DNA from: Tubulanus polymorphus
Taxonomy: Eukaryota; Nemertea; Palaeonemertea; Tubulaniformes; Tubulanidae
Assembly: GCF_964204645.1 (NCBI RefSeq)
Contig: NC_134029.1
Coordinates: 14,066,850 to 14,130,849 of the forward strand
DNA: 64,000 bases
Direction: 5' to 3'
This document shows, one piece after another, positions 21,546 through 33,660 of this stretch. Below the pieces are notes generated by a model that was not told the origin of the DNA, did no database searches, and was given only the letters and a program-made list of their open reading frames with translations. Both the position numbers and the translations under genes were made by a program. The first letter of the stretch is position 1, and each line of letters opens with the position of its first letter.

Positions 21546-23125
21546 ATAACAAACTTATCTTGTAGACTGCATTTTAAGGTAAAATTTATTCTTCTACTGT
21601 TTACAAAAGCAAAGTTATGACTGTTCAAACATTACCGTAGAAACTTGAATTTTTGTCCGTTTTTCTGGTACATACCATGAAACCAAAAAGTCCCATTACT
21701 TTTTTGCTTTTGAAGCTTTTTACATAATTTTTACTTTATAATGTAGTAATGTACTACACATATATGTATGGTTTAATTTGATTATTCTAGTACCAAGTAG
21801 TTGTACAGTAGCATTCAGCCCATTTTCAATGTAAAAAATGTATTGCGCAATTTTCAGGGGTCTTTTTGGTAAAAAATATGGCCCCCCTTCAATCATACTT
21901 ACCATTTTTTTAATAGATTACAATTCTATGATAAATTCTGGTGAAATACATGTATCATACTTGTATTTATCACTTATAGAACAGGAGTTATAGCATTTTT
22001 AATTTTGATGGTTAGCTCGTTTTGCTAAAACAATAAAAGTGCTTAGGAACATAAGCACTTTACACCGAAAAAATTGCAGGAACCAAAGGGTTAATCCATG
22101 TGCAAATCGGCCGTAAAGTGAGAGTAAATTTCCGTCCAGTCAACAGCTGCCATTTTGAAAATTACTGGAGGGTGCTGGCACCTGTGGACTGAGGCCAGGA
22201 CAACAGCACAAACTAACGAAGCGAAACAACGAAATTGAAAAAATTAAGAAATCAACACTAATTCTCATTTTTCTTCATCCAGAATCTATTATTTCATTAT
22301 TTATCATGGAAAGCAGGAAGATTTGAAATACATATTGGAAAACCATCAAAAATAAAAATTGTCGTTTCGTCTTGGAAGTTTTATATAAATTCTTGCAGGT
22401 CACCTTGTCTATCATGCCACATGTATGCAATACAGAGAAATGGCGGCCAATGGCGAAGTTTGTGGAGAAATTAATTAATTTCCCAAAATAATGTTGATTA
22501 ATCACTCAAAACATACATAAGATTGGATTATTTCGAAAGGTACCTATGTTAGTTTGTGAATTAAGCCATTAATTGTGGACTGAAGTGAATAGAAAATATA
22601 TTTTTGAAGTGTTACTTTTTTCAACCGTGTTTTGGCCCTTGTCATCCCTAACGTTGGTATACGCCCATCTGATTTTAAAAAGCTTACCACCAACGATTAG
22701 GTAACTAACTGAAGTGCTATGCTGCATTGACAAATACTGTATGTAATATTAATCAGAATTCCACTGTTTACTCACTGTGAGCCTCTAAACATCGAAATTT
22801 GAGCCCGATTCAAACCGTATCCATCTACGTATATGTATTGTCTACATGTCTTATTCCCACAGCGCCTCCTAAATACGTTTGTGTGTGTCCTTAGGTGCAC
22901 TGATATAGCAGTGTTCTAGATCCGTCGTAAATATACAAGCGGCAGTGATATTTTTATCTCTTTTCTAAGAGTCGATTGTTTTGCCGTTGAATTAGGACAT
23001 TCTCGATTGAACGCAACTGAACAATTTTTGTAGCCTTGCCGTATCTTGTACACAAGCAATAGCATCATTGCAGTATCTTCCCCGAATAGAGCTAATGAAT
23101 GCATCTATTCGCGAGAGCCTGGATG
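21546..23125. other. Unassigned non-coding stretch
   Basis: 3' of the acidic ORF the sequence is A/T-rich with several polyadenylation-like AATAAA variants. No further gene, RNA or clear repeat terminus was seen. Confidence 0.4.
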
Positions 23126-24036
23126 ACTATATTCTGCTAGCATTACAATATTCCTTGACAAATTTACTTGGAACTTTCGTCAGATGTACGGAACACAGGT
23201 ACCTTAGGGTAAGTCGAATGGATCTTTGATTGGGGACCAGTTCACCCACTAGGGGGCGTTTTACTTTTAAAAATTCTGACATCGAAAAGTTACTGAGAAA
23301 AATTTTTGTCTTTGAGTTTTCAGCTTCGGCCGAGCACAAAAGTTCTTCATGACAGACCGGAGGCTAAAAAAGTCAATGGCACGCCCTATCTGCGATTAAC
23401 CGTTTGGGCTCTACGAGCTCGAAAATGGGACCCCAAATTTGTCAATGAGATTGGGGATAGAATTGTGGTTGCAACAAGTGATCAGTAGCCCTTGACAAGA
23501 TGCTTGTATTGATGTATGGTATAACTATGTAACTGATATGGTTCTCCAGAAGCGCCACCTTTAAGACGCTGGAAAACGCATTTTCATCTATATCAACTAA
23601 GGGTATCAATGGATTTCTATAAAAATTGATACACATGTACCTGGTCACTAAATGCAATGAACCCCTAAGAGTATTAGTTTCTATTTTAGCCATTAGGGGG
23701 CGTAAATTTTGAAAAATCGATTTCAGCATCCATTTATTTGCATGTAACGTGGTCTGTTTATTATTAAAATCACAAAACTTGGTATAAGTACAAAGTGTAA
23801 TATGCCAACCTGCACGATTACTTCAAACAACTGCCACCAAGGACTGTGAAAACAACGATTTTTGCTCCTAGGTCCTTAACCGTTGGGGATAGAATCGAGG
23901 TTGCAATGTGTGGTTAGTAGCCCTTTGATATATGGTATAAGTAGGTAACTAATATGGTGCTCCAGTGGCGCCACCTTCCTAGTACGACATTTAACCCAGC
24001 AAGGCAGAAACCCGTTAGCACTGCTTTGCAGCTATA
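23126..24036 (-). mobile_element. Helentron-like element, 5' part on the minus strand
   Basis: Read on the minus strand it begins at about 24036 with ATATAGCTGCAAAGCAGTG and then AACGGGTTTCTGC, the start seen at 9723 and 57094. The interior has two related blocks about 440 bp apart (TTGGGGATAGAAT-GNGGTTGCAA, AGTAGCCC, ATGGTATAA, CGCCACCTT near 23450-23580 and 23885-23985). No 3' hairpin was found to the left, so the far boundary is uncertain. Confidence 0.5.
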
Positions 24037-24299
24037 TTTTATCTTTTTTTCTTATTTAATTTTCAATGAAATGATTTTTTGCATACCGGTAGCCTACGTG
24101 ACAGATTTGTACTTCACACCAGTTTGGCGAGCCACTGGACCATTGGTCCTTTATTTATTACCTAATTTAACATGTTGTCTCTCCCTGGATGTATTAACTA
24201 TGCTAACTATGGTCGTTGTGATCTGTGTGCTGGCCACAAATGCACACAGATCACAGTACTCAACCCATTCAACACCCGATTACCCACAGCTTTGATATA

Positions 24300-24890
24300 A
24301 CCATACTATTATCTAGTGTGTTTCTCCCAGGATATTTGGGATATTCGATTGTTATTATTAGCAAGTTCTATTATTGTTGTGAGTTTCAATGTCATCGATT
24401 TTGGTATATGGTTACCAGGTGGCGTGGAATAACTTAGTATTTCCACAATATATTTATATGTAAGCATATTTTGTTACCACAATAACTTGTTAGGTTGTAG
24501 CTTACAACATGGTCTAAGATTGTAATCAGTTTCAAGGTCATTAGTTTTTTAATGGCCACCGGAGGGCATTGAATGATACAGTAACTTAATATTACTATAT
24601 TATATTGGTACCTATTGGTTCCTTTTGCTAACATAATTTATCGCAAAATTGTAGCTCATGACATGTTCTATGAATATGGTGAGCTTCAAGGTCATCGGGT
24701 TTGCATACAGTCACCAAGGGTCGTCGTATAGCAGAATAACCTAGTATTTACATATTATATTGGAACCTAGGCATATTTTGTAATCACAATCAATTGCAAA
24801 ACTGTAATTGCGACATGTTCTATGATTGTGGTGAGTTTCAAGGTCATTGGTTTCTGTATATGGACACCACAGGGGGTGTTGAATATTGTT
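24300..24890 (+). repeat. Repeat family B, tandem 153-bp portion
   Basis: About four diverged units with GTTACCACAATNAATTG, GTAGCTCATGACATG, GAGTTTCAAGGTCATTGG and ACCAGGGGG-type cores, as at 6150-6625. Confidence 0.75.
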
Positions 24891-24974
24891 AGATCGTTAG
24901 ATTTTTGATCATTTGAAATCACTTTTTAAGTGGGCACGGTGTCCCTGGACCCCTAGTTTGGTTAACCTTTGTTA

Positions 24975-26045
24975 GCGCTAATGGAGTTGGCATTGTATGG
25001 CATGGAAATACTGTCAAAATTAGAATAGCATTTTTGACGCGTCAATTGGTAATACTGTCAAAATTAGAATAGCATTTTTGACGCGTCAATCGACGCGTCA
25101 AATTCACTTTATTCAAAATGTTATCTCATTTCATAATGCATTTAATAAAGATCTATATGGTCCTAGATGGTTTGGGTAAAGGTTAGGTTGAGGGCCATGT
25201 GTAGGTAAAACATTCCAACTGTATTTGGCTGCCTCGGTAGTCTAGCAGTGTCACTGTGCTAGCGCTTGCAGGCCTGAGTTCGAATGCTGTTCTTTTCTCT
25301 ATGTTGTATTTTTTCTACAGATTTTTAGGCCAGCCGTGGGCTGAGCCTATTACTATACAAATGGAGTGAATTTAAATGACATGGTTTCCAGAGCAAAGGC
25401 TCTTTTACTGTGCATAAAATACGAACCTTATTAGACACTTAGATTTGTGGTGTAATTCATGCAAGAATTCAGAGACTTTCATCCATTCCTTTGATTCCTG
25501 TCATTATAACCCTTCAATGGTCTAATTATTGCTCAAGGTTTCTTCGGACAGGTTACTGCTGCTAAGTGGCCACCAGTTTGTATTGTATATAATGTAACAA
25601 AAATACATTGAATTGTAACATCTACTGCCAAACGAAGAGTTTTCGAAGCAGCGGCTGATCTAGGAACGGCGACACCCGAGGGACCAGGGCCCCTCAAAGT
25701 TCTGAGCGTTTATTTCTTATTTTCCCGAATACTGTCGAGCCTCGGCTTGAGAGTTGTGTTGCAATAATCTACTCATTTCCTCTTGTATAAGTTCTAAAAT
25801 TCAGGAAATTGCACAATTATGGACGTCGAATCTGAAATACATCTATTCTGACGGGATAACCCCCAGATCCCCCACCCTCCGTTCGCGCCTGATACAAGAC
25901 AGTCCCTAGATACGCCCCTGCGAAGGACAGGCATAGCAACCGGAAGAGAAAAAAAACAATAGATGCTTATAAAATTTTTATGAAATAAGATTAAATTTTG
26001 AATAAAGTGAATTTGTCGCGTCGTTTGACGCGTCCATTCTAGCGC
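24975..26045. mobile_element. MITE with long inverted repeats around GACGCGTCAA and an inner SINE
   Basis: 25065-25140 (GACGCGTCAATCGACGCGTC, then AAATTCACTTTATTCAAAAT) is matched inversely at about 25975-26035. A short direct repeat of the outer arm (CTGTCAAAATTAGAATAGC) occurs twice at 25012-25085. TAGCGCTA sits at both outer edges. It interrupts repeat family A copy 2 at the GCGCTACT position. A tRNA-derived SINE lies inside. No ORF. Confidence 0.65.
25227..25320 (+). repeat. tRNA-derived SINE head
   Basis: A-box-like TAGTCTAGCAG (25238-25248) and B-box-like GAGTTCGAATGC (25276-25287) at tRNA spacing, starting GGCTGCCTCGG. The cloverleaf is imperfect. The 3' limit of the SINE body is unknown, perhaps near 25435. 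Confidence 0.6.
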
Positions 26046-26380
26046 TACTAACGTAATTGTGGGAATTATGGGAAAGCCACAAAATTGCGAATGTTTTGTT
26101 GGACTAGGTGCCGTACATGCGCTAATTCCAAATGCTCATTTCTTGCGAGAATATGATTATTTCACATATCCGCGGTCGGTATTGTTTCATTTAATACCCG
26201 GGGTTTGTTTTGTTTGACCATCGAAGTGTAAGCGAATATGGCCTTTCTGTGCCCCAGTGCTAATCAATAGAATGTTGCATACACACCCTCATACAGTACA
26301 CACTATTATATAGTGATACTGTAACGCTGCTTGATAGCGCACGTATGAATGCATTGTTTCAATCAGTACGTTTGACATGC
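26045..26380. repeat. Dispersed repeat family A, copy 2 (diverged)
   Basis: Shares GGGAAAGCCA, GGACTAGGTGCCGTA, AAATGCTCATT and ATTGTTTCATTT-AATACCCGG with the other copies. Older than copies 1 and 3 judging by mismatches. Confidence 0.7.
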
Positions 26381-26825
26381 GCTTATTAGCTCTCGAGGAA
26401 TGAGAGATCTATTAGGAGCGTGTCGGCATCTCGTCGTGTATGTTAACGCGAACCAAAGCCCACCATTTTTACAGTCATTCAATTAACGAAAGATCCGATT
26501 AATGGGGTTAAATACGTTGCAAAAATAGATCTGGCAACTTTGTGTTCAAGATTACTTCACATTATATTGATAGAAGTTGATCACAATAATATTAAGAAAA
26601 TTTTTGAATAATATTGTATCAATAATTCGTTCGGATGAATTTATTTCACAAGGTGAATTAATATGCGGATGACTACATCACTTGGCGTGAACGGGTACCG
26701 TGCATCAAAGGGTTCCATAATGTTCGTACTCCCCACACAATGCCAATGCTAAGACGGGATCGCTGCAGATAGAAGAATGACGATTAGTTATATCCTAAAC
26801 AACGATTAGTTATATCCTAAACAAT
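26381..26825. other. Unassigned non-coding stretch
   Basis: No supported gene. Tandem duplicate ACGATTAGTTATATCCTAAAC at about 26780-26825. Confidence 0.4.
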
Positions 26826-27245
26826 ACTAGTTACGCGAACGCTGGGCCCGTAAACTCTTGGACTCGGACCTGCTGAGCAATAAATTCATAAAATTGACCT
26901 TGAAATTGATTGTGGAGAAGAGAGGGAATAATTCAATAGCTCTTCCTCAAAAAGAAGAGAGAAATATCGGAGAGTAAACACAACATGGCTACTAATTGAA
27001 CGGGGCAAAATTTCCGATGTTTATGGCTCCGACAGTGCCTTTATAACATGGATTGATCAAAATTCCCATGCAGTATCTGGAGATTGAAGTGAGCTGAAGG
27101 ATATCATACGGAATGTATCTGCAATAGCGGTAAGGTAAGGAAGCCTTTACACTTTTAACAAAAAATGTGGAAAAGGGAAAAAACTAAAAATAATCATGCG
27201 AATCTCAATAGGGTTTTCTGTGAAGAAACAGAAAACCCTAATTAT
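26826..27245 (+). mobile_element. Helentron-like element, 3' region with terminal hairpin
   Basis: The uninterrupted version of the 9387-9722/11037-11096 element. It ends with the hairpin AGGGTTTTCTGT...ACAGAAAACCCT at 27210-27239 followed by AATTA. No matching 5' end was found upstream, so it is 5'-truncated or its start has diverged. Confidence 0.75.
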
Positions 27246-27727
27246 GGAAGCTCTATCACTTTGAAATCAGTCGCTGGTAACACTGAACGACCTACATCCA
27301 AGCTATGCTTTGCCACAATCAGCAATTTTGTGGCGACGATTCGTAAAATTTCTTTGCAGTATAGCTACATCATTCATGTCTACATGTTGCTGTAAAGTTT
27401 TTGTCCTCAAAAACTAGTAACAGCTGCGATAATAAACTTGTTTACGCATAGTGTGGTAAAAAAAAGAAAATTTTGTAAACAGTAAAATGAATTACAAAAG
27501 GGTTTTCTGTAGAATGATCTGAAAATTCTGTCGTTTCTTTATTGTCGATTTAGAAAAAAAATCAATTGCTTTATATCTAATGTTTTGTTATTGTATGTTG
27601 AAATGTAACGCCTTTGTATTTTGAATTTACCAATTGAAAATTCTTTTCTTTCTATTTCTTCCACTCTTATTTCATTTCTTTCTGTCTCTGGTCTACCTCT
27701 CCTATTTGCCCCCTGCTGTCGCTGTAG
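27246..27727 (+). other. Intronic sequence before the first recognised host exon
   Basis: Non-coding. The last 90 bases become pyrimidine-rich (TTTCTTTCTATTTC, CTCCTATTTGCCCCC) and end in GCTGTAG, a good 3' splice site. Confidence 0.6.
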
Positions 27728-27850
27728 ATCAAATCATTAGAACGACGACTTAAAGTCACTGAAGATCGACTCCACTTGGAACGTGCTGACAACGGAAACA
27801 AACTCTCTGATGTTGAAGAGAAACTAATCAATGAAAACGCCAAACTTCAG
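27728..27850 (+). CDS. Host coiled-coil gene, internal exon a
   Basis: A 123-bp exon, 41 codons, phase 0 at both ends. It sits between a pyrimidine-rich acceptor ending CTGTAG and a donor CAG-GTTTGT. The peptide starts IKSLERRLKVTED and ends INENAKLQ. It shows a heptad pattern of leucines between charged residues, as in centrosomal, ciliary or motor-associated coiled-coil proteins. The family was not identified. It stands out from its surroundings by balanced codon use and clean splice sites. It is joined by compatible phase to the exons at 30274, 36442, 63105 and 63297. Confidence 0.75.
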
Positions 27851-28401
27851 GTTTGTCTTCATTTTCCTTTGAAGAGCTGCTATGGAATTAAGACTCCTCA
27901 ACTGGTACTATTTGTTGGAAGCAAAAATAACAAAGCCATTGTCCTTATGCCTTATGTCAATGACCATATATCATCCATATAATCCACAACCTTATGAGAA
28001 TCAACTGTGTTGATCCTTGACAAATGGTTCTGAGAGTAATATGATATTAGCCGCATTCACAATCAGTGCTTCATCTAGCATTTAAAAAGGGCCTGTTTTA
28101 GGGCCAACCTGCAATGTTCCCTTTTGCATAGAATAAAGGTACCCCCTACTACGATTGAGGACTAAAAACTATGTTTCACTCTGATTTTGCCATGATTTCA
28201 ATATCTGAGTGACACACTTGACCACAGTACATCCTTACACCTATGCCTGTCAATGAACAAATATATATTATATATCAACATATTCAACTATTTACCTTCT
28301 CCGAGGAGTTTTTGCTGTTGCTGTTATCTAAGAGGCTTTCAGTGATGTTTAGTTAGAAACTGGAATGATTGCATAGAGCATCAAACGTGAACCTAAAGGA
28401 A
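27851..28401 (+). other. Host intron sequence
   Basis: No repeat or gene recognised; ordinary A/T-rich intron. Confidence 0.5.
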
Positions 28402-29613
28402 TACAGTCAAGCCCGCTTTATTTGGATCACTCGGGACCGCTAAAATTTGTGAGTTATGTGAAATCCGAATTAAATGGATAGCCTTTTGTGTAGCGATGAA
28501 GCGATGCGATTGAAGACATGGCGAACCTCCGTCGATGTACATGGTCAACTGAGTTAAAATTCTACGAAAAACGGTTTTTGGCGGGAAAATTCTTAGCTCT
28601 CGCGTATAAAATTGCAATGACCTCGATTGGGGGGCGTCGTCTCTACGAGCGAATGGGATTGGCTGTTTTTGGGATATACGGGGCATTCCGGCGCTTCTAA
28701 AATAATTATGGGAAAGCCATAGAATGGCGTACGTTTCATTGGACTAGGTGCCGTATACGTGCGAATTTTAAATGCTCATTGCTGGTGAGGATGTAATTAT
28801 TTTACACACATCCGCCATAGGTATTGTTTCATTTTAATACCCGGTGATTGTTTTGATTGACATCGAAGTGTAAGCGAACATTCACTTACACGAGGCCTCC
28901 ACCTGTGCGTGCAGTGCTACACTACACACACAAGCTCGTACAGTACACTACTCAAGGTGATGCTGTAACGCGTGCGCGTTTGACATGAAAATGGGCTGAA
29001 TAATGCAGAAGATGAGCGCTGTGTTTTCTGTTTGATAGAATTTGTAATGAATGTCATTTCTTGTGACCTGAAAATATTAAGCAGCAAACTAAAAGTATAG
29101 GTCGAGGTCTGAATATTGTAGTCGTAAATTCCAGGATTTAAAACGATCTAATAACCCTTCTGTACCGGTATTTTTACTTCCGCGGCCAACATTGGAAGAG
29201 GTTTCCATGACCCAATATCCAGCCACCCTCTGATATGTGACATCATATGAATTTTAGGCCATCCCATATTAATGGTCTGTTTGCCGTAACCCGACCGACC
29301 CGACTTCAAAGGTACCGAGTGAAAACTTTTTTTCTGGGATTCATTGAAATAAATTTTATTTTTGATAAAAACGGCCGACCGACCCACTGCCTACGTATAA
29401 GCTACGTATTATATGTTTGAATTCTCAAGTGTGCATCGCGTGAAAACATGCCTTGTCAATGTGGCCTAGTTTAAGTTAAATTTAATAATACAAACCAGTT
29501 AAGTGACATTTTTGTAAGGTATTATAATAAGAAACTGAAGGGACTTTTAAAAATCATAGGAGATACGTCAAAATCCGAGTAAAACCGATCCGAATAAAGC
29601 GGGCTTGACTGTA
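28402..29613. mobile_element. pogo/Tigger-like MITE with CAGTCAAGCCCGC ends and TA target site, carrying a nested repeat
   Basis: Left end TACAGTCAAGCCCGCTTTAT; right end its inverse (28402 onward and up to 29613), with about 25 bp of near-perfect match and TA at each edge. CAGTC-type ends with a TA duplication are typical of the pogo/Tigger branch of mariner. The original short MITE was split by a 980-bp copy of repeat family A (about 28500-29480). No transposase ORF. Confidence 0.8.
28500..29480. repeat. Dispersed repeat family A, copy 3, with half of a GGCCATCCC MITE
   Basis: Nearly collinear with 3240-4222 (GACATGGCGAACCTCCGTCG, GGCGGGAAAATTCTTAGCTC, GGAAAGCCATAGAATGG). At 29258 the GGCCATCCCATATTAATGG end of the MITE is present, but its right half is missing where the repeat stops at about 29480. 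A TTA/TGACATCATATGAATTTTA flank precedes it, as in the empty-site copy. Confidence 0.8.
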
Positions 29614-30273
29614 GTTAGCCAGAATGTTTCTAGCGGGTTATTAGCCCTGAAAAAAGAATTAATGAATGTGACTTAATTTGTTTCCTGTCTTGGTCGAAAT
29701 AATTAAGTCATCCTGTTTTTCCCCCTCTACAAGGAAAGAACACATGCACATGCTGGTAAAATTCGGTTACGTCTAGCTAAGATGTCACTCCAGTCCTATA
29801 CAGATAGAAGTTACTTCTTTGATACATTTAGTTCTTAATGCGAAAATAATTTTCCCGATAATGGTGATGTCACCTGGTTATATCATAACATCATAACCTA
29901 AGCTTCAAGGCCAATGGGCCTCTTGTTGATGGCTTGTGTTGCATCCATCTTAATAGATATTTTTCAATCACTGCCATTGCTACAATTTTCTTCCAATCAT
30001 TCTCTTGGCATCAACAACCCAGCGGAGCATCTCAGCTAGCAGGTTTTTTGTTTGACAATTGAATCAAGTAGTAAGAATTAATAGAATCTATTCGTAATGT
30101 ATGATGGAGAAATACTCATCAGTAAGTTTTATTTACTTCCTTTGAATTTGGATGACAGTCAAAATTGGACTTGTGTAGAAGTGATAACGCAAGTAGTTGG
30201 GATTTGTTAGGTCCCAAGAGCTATGATTTAAGCCAGTAATTATTGTATTTACTAAAAATTGATATTTTTTTAG
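29614..30273 (+). other. Host intron sequence
   Basis: Contains CAAGGCCAATGGGCCTCTTG near 29908, a short palindromic motif that also ends other family-B-like repeats (44810). Ends in a TTTTTTTAG acceptor at 30264-30273. Confidence 0.5.
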
Positions 30274-30480
30274 GTACAAGGGAAAGAGTTTAAACGTAAA
30301 TGGGATCGAGAGAAAAGTCGTGCAAAACATCAGGAGTTGAGAGTAAACGAGTTGCGAGATGAAAATGAAGCCATGGTTATATCTCTGGCTAATTCTCCAC
30401 CATCATGTTACAATGCAATCACTGAGGATGGTGTCATTAAAAGAGGCCGGATTTCTTTGATAATTCCAGAATTCAAGAAG
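30274..30480 (+). CDS. Host coiled-coil gene, internal exon b
   Basis: A 207-bp exon, 69 codons, phase 0 at both ends. The acceptor is ATTTTTTTAG and the donor AAG-GTTTGC. The N-terminal half (VQGKEFKRKWDREKSRAK, then QELRVNELRDENEA) is highly charged and helical. The second half (SPPSCYNAITEDG, RGRISLIIPEFKK) is non-coiled and likely a linker or small motif. No stop occurs in frame and the codon use looks like a real gene. Family not recognised; the protein probably acts as a structural coiled-coil component. Confidence 0.75.
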
Positions 30481-30609
30481 GTTTGCATGGCTTGAGTATT
30501 TTTATGGCACTACACAATGTTTACCTTGCTTAACACAAGTTAATATGCAGTTTTTCAATCCACCATTGTCGTCTGGAATTTTAACAATCATTTTCGTTCA
30601 TTCCTAGAC

Positions 30610-31090
30610 AGAAAGCAGTTATTTTGGGAAGTTTTGAACACCTTTCAATGGATATTCTTGATATTTGGTTCATACACCTACCTTAGACACATCGTCAGCT
30701 CAAAAACTGGCCTCGTCATTGAGATGGCTGACTGTTGGCCATTGTTGTTTGCCAAAATAGCACTTTCTACACATTTATGAATTTTTCAAGCAAATTTTTG
30801 AAGAAGCGTCAAACAATTTCCCTTATGCTTTCATACATATTTTCATCCCCCTAGGGGCCCAACAGCATGAAAAAAATTGGGTCGATCAGACCAAAGATGG
30901 ACTTCCTGTGACCTTTTTTGAGCCCAGAAAGGTCAATTTTGGCTTGAATTCTAAGGCTTATAGCACTTGAAATTGGCAATTGGCATTCTCTGTGAAGAAT
31001 TCTTAAGCGAATCAAAGGGTTTTGCAATCTGTCAATTATTACGCAATTGGTGGCCATCATAGTGTTATCAGTTCTTCGGCAGAAAAAGGT
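30610..31090 (+). repeat. Repeat family B, diverged copy
   Basis: GTTATTTTGGGAAGTTTTGAA, CTTGATATTTGGTT, TTGTTTGCCAAAAT and AATTGGGTCGATC are shared with 5650-6130 and 43440-43950. 5' and 3' truncated. Confidence 0.75.
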
Positions 31091-31092
31091 TT

Positions 31093-31653
31093 TTGTTGGT
31101 TTACCTTTATCAGCGATGTGAAGTTGGCATTCAGCCAATTCATGTAAAATCGCGGTACGTTTTTTAATGTGAGCATATGTTTTATTGGTTCTCGGCCTAA
31201 ACGACTTATAATCGATGCGCTTGAAGACATGGCGAACCTCCGTCGATGACATGGTCAACTTTGTTAAAATTCTACGAAAAACTGTTTTTGGCGGGAAAAT
31301 TCTTAGCTCTATCGTATAAAATTACAATGACGTCGATTAGGGGGTTGGCCATACTGAAAACACTAAGCAGCAAAGTAGGTCTAAACCTGGTATTTTAGCT
31401 TCCGCTGCCATGCATTGAAAGATTTCCACGACTCAATATTCAGCTACCCTCTGATTGGTGACATCATATGAATTTTATTCTAATATTTTTACATATTGTG
31501 AAAAATATTGTGAAAAATATAAAATAGTTTCCCTGCCGCGCCTATATGTACCCTACGAAATGTTGTACGTGGACCGTAAACAGTGTATATCTTAAATCTT
31601 ATTTGACTAAAAAATAATTCTTTGAGAAATATGAAATACAATATAAACTTAAA
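31093..31653. repeat. Dispersed repeat family A, copy 4 (empty MITE site, internally deleted)
   Basis: Begins TTGGTTTACCTTTATCAGCG like copy 1 but lacks the middle. At 31462-31475 it reads GAATTTTATTCTAATATTTTT with no MITE, giving the pre-insertion allele of the 4019-4586 element. It continues with ATAGTTTCCCTGCCGCGCC as in copy 1. Confidence 0.8.
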
Positions 31654-31767
31654 CGGTCTCATCATCCGATTTCATTTCAACAGGAATAATTAGTAGGTCA
31701 ATAATTAGTGTATGTACTAAATGCGTTACAAATTTTTACTAGGGGTCACCTATATTCATGAACAATG

Positions 31768-33280
31768 CCTAAGCAAGCATATAAGCAAACATATATAGCG
31801 TATACCAGTCGGAAGAAATTTTACACGTGGTTACAACAGACTTATGATGGAAAACAACCCGATCAAACGACGACTGTATGATATTTTAATTTGGACAAGG
31901 CAATGCGATGAGATAATTTGATAAGCGCTGATGAATTGCTAGCTGAATACCCTGTGTTGATGGAATCTTATTTTCAATGTCCTTTTCGTGGCAAGACGTT
32001 TAAAAGTTCATCAGGTTTTACCGGGCACATTAAAAACAGCACGATGAAAATCCCAAGGAATATGCAGGTAATTATATATTCTAAACTCTATTCTCTATTT
32101 ACTGATAACATATATGAAAAGTTCCTTATTCCTCAACTTCACATTTCATATTTCAGCATCTTAGTATAAAATGAATCAAGTTTTAAAGGTGAAGGATCAC
32201 GTCCGTTCATCAATTTCTTTGAGTACGTAGCATTTTCTGGTGAAATGAAATTATCTATATGTATTTGCATTCATACCGCTCTTTCAATTATTATCTTTCA
32301 GAGCCTGGATGAGAATTAATTCTTGAAATCGTTTGAAAAAACTGTGTGCAACGCATTAAGAGAAGTGAAGAGCGATCCGATCATAACGAAGTCTCCTTTC
32401 GGCAGTATCTTCGAAAAATTGATCGAAGAATCGCACAATGCGCAAACAACAACCGAATTGTGCTATGTTTTAGCACCTCGAGTCGAAAAGTGTATACATG
32501 CTGGGAAAACCAGCAAATTTCCCAGTATCAGTCGGAATTGATTTGGAATCAATTCCATAATCTGAGGACAGATGAACTTTTAATCAATGAACTGTGTTTC
32601 ACATTTTCGCATGACAAGCACAGGTTCACATGCTTGTAAGCTGCTGGTTGTCGAGAGTGTTTAAACTCTCAGTGATTTGGCATTTCAGCAGCGATACTGA
32701 AAATTAAGTCGAGGGGGACGAGTGCGATTTAATGAAATCTGAGGAGGGCTGCGTTTCATCGCTGGTTATATATGTCGAAAATTGACAGATCGTTTTCAAA
32801 AGAGTAATTCATCAGTTTCGGCGATCTAGTCAGTATTGGGAGTATTGGGAGAAATATTCCAGAAAAGCGAATCGTTGAAAAAGAGGACCTTTCCTGGAAC
32901 ACACCGAGATGTGGCTAACATTAGTCAACCGTGGGGGATTGACGTTCGTGACCGATCCATTTTATTTACTGATACTGAATATCGAGAAATTAGTAAGGAA
33001 GGATTACAATCACCATAAAGCAGACTCGAATCTAAATGCTTGTGTGAGAAAAGGTTTTGTAGAAGACCAGCCGGTACATGTGTACCTAGATCAAATTAGA
33101 AAAAACTGTCTGACGAGGAGTAGCAGGGTATTATCTCCGTAGTTGTGAACCTGTATCTAAACATCCGCAGTCATGCATATGCCAAAGGAATTGTTGATTT
33201 CCATGAACAGAGAACTTCAACGACAAGCAAAGGCCAGAAAGGACTGAGGAAATCTTTAAAGGATTGCATCAACAGGTATA
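31768..33280 (+). pseudogene. Orphan, intron-bearing transposon-like gene with a degenerate C2H2 finger
   Basis: An ATG at 31768 opens a frame (MPKQAYKQTYIAYTSRKKF), soon broken. 31918-32066 reads SADELLAEYPVL, FQCPFRGKTFKSS and FTGHIKN, a C2H2-like finger in which one Cys is replaced by Arg. A donor CAG-GTAATT follows at 32067. Later pieces are KSFEKTVCNALREV (32326), RFIAGYICRKL (about 32752) and NRGGLTFVTDPFY (about 32925), ending MPKELLISMNRELQ (about 33180), in shifting frames with stops. The IAGYI and NRGGL-TFVTD boxes resemble the C-terminal region of THAP9/P-element-like transposases. The assignment is uncertain. Confidence 0.45.
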
Positions 33281-33597
33281 TATAATCTTAAAGGACATTT
33301 CTTTATTACAAACATCAATTCTATATTTACATAGAAATACATACAAAAACATGAAAATACATTTTCATGAATGGATGATGTGACAGTAACATTTTCAATA
33401 TTGTAATTCTCAATGATGGCGTTTCTTTTTCGGGAGTATTGTCGTTTACATATTGCACCTTATAATCAGCAGTTACATTTCCTCTAATACGCGCCAATGC
33501 ATGTGATTTTACTGTACATATTGCACTGGAATTATAACTTGCGAGACGAGTAGTACTGTATAGGTAAACTATTCATTTGACGCACGAGCTTTCGCTT

Positions 33598-33660
33598 CCA
33601 ATGAATGGAAGCTTCATCAGGTGAATGAGGACTCATTCACCTGATAAAGCTTCTATTCAC
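33598..33660. repeat. Inverted repeat (hairpin) between two convergent relic genes
   Basis: Arms of about 26 bp (TGAATGGAAGCTTCATCAGG and its near-inverse CCTGATAAAGCTTCTATTCA) around a GACT-containing loop. It lies exactly between the plus-strand orphan gene and the minus-strand P-like transposase. Confidence 0.8.
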
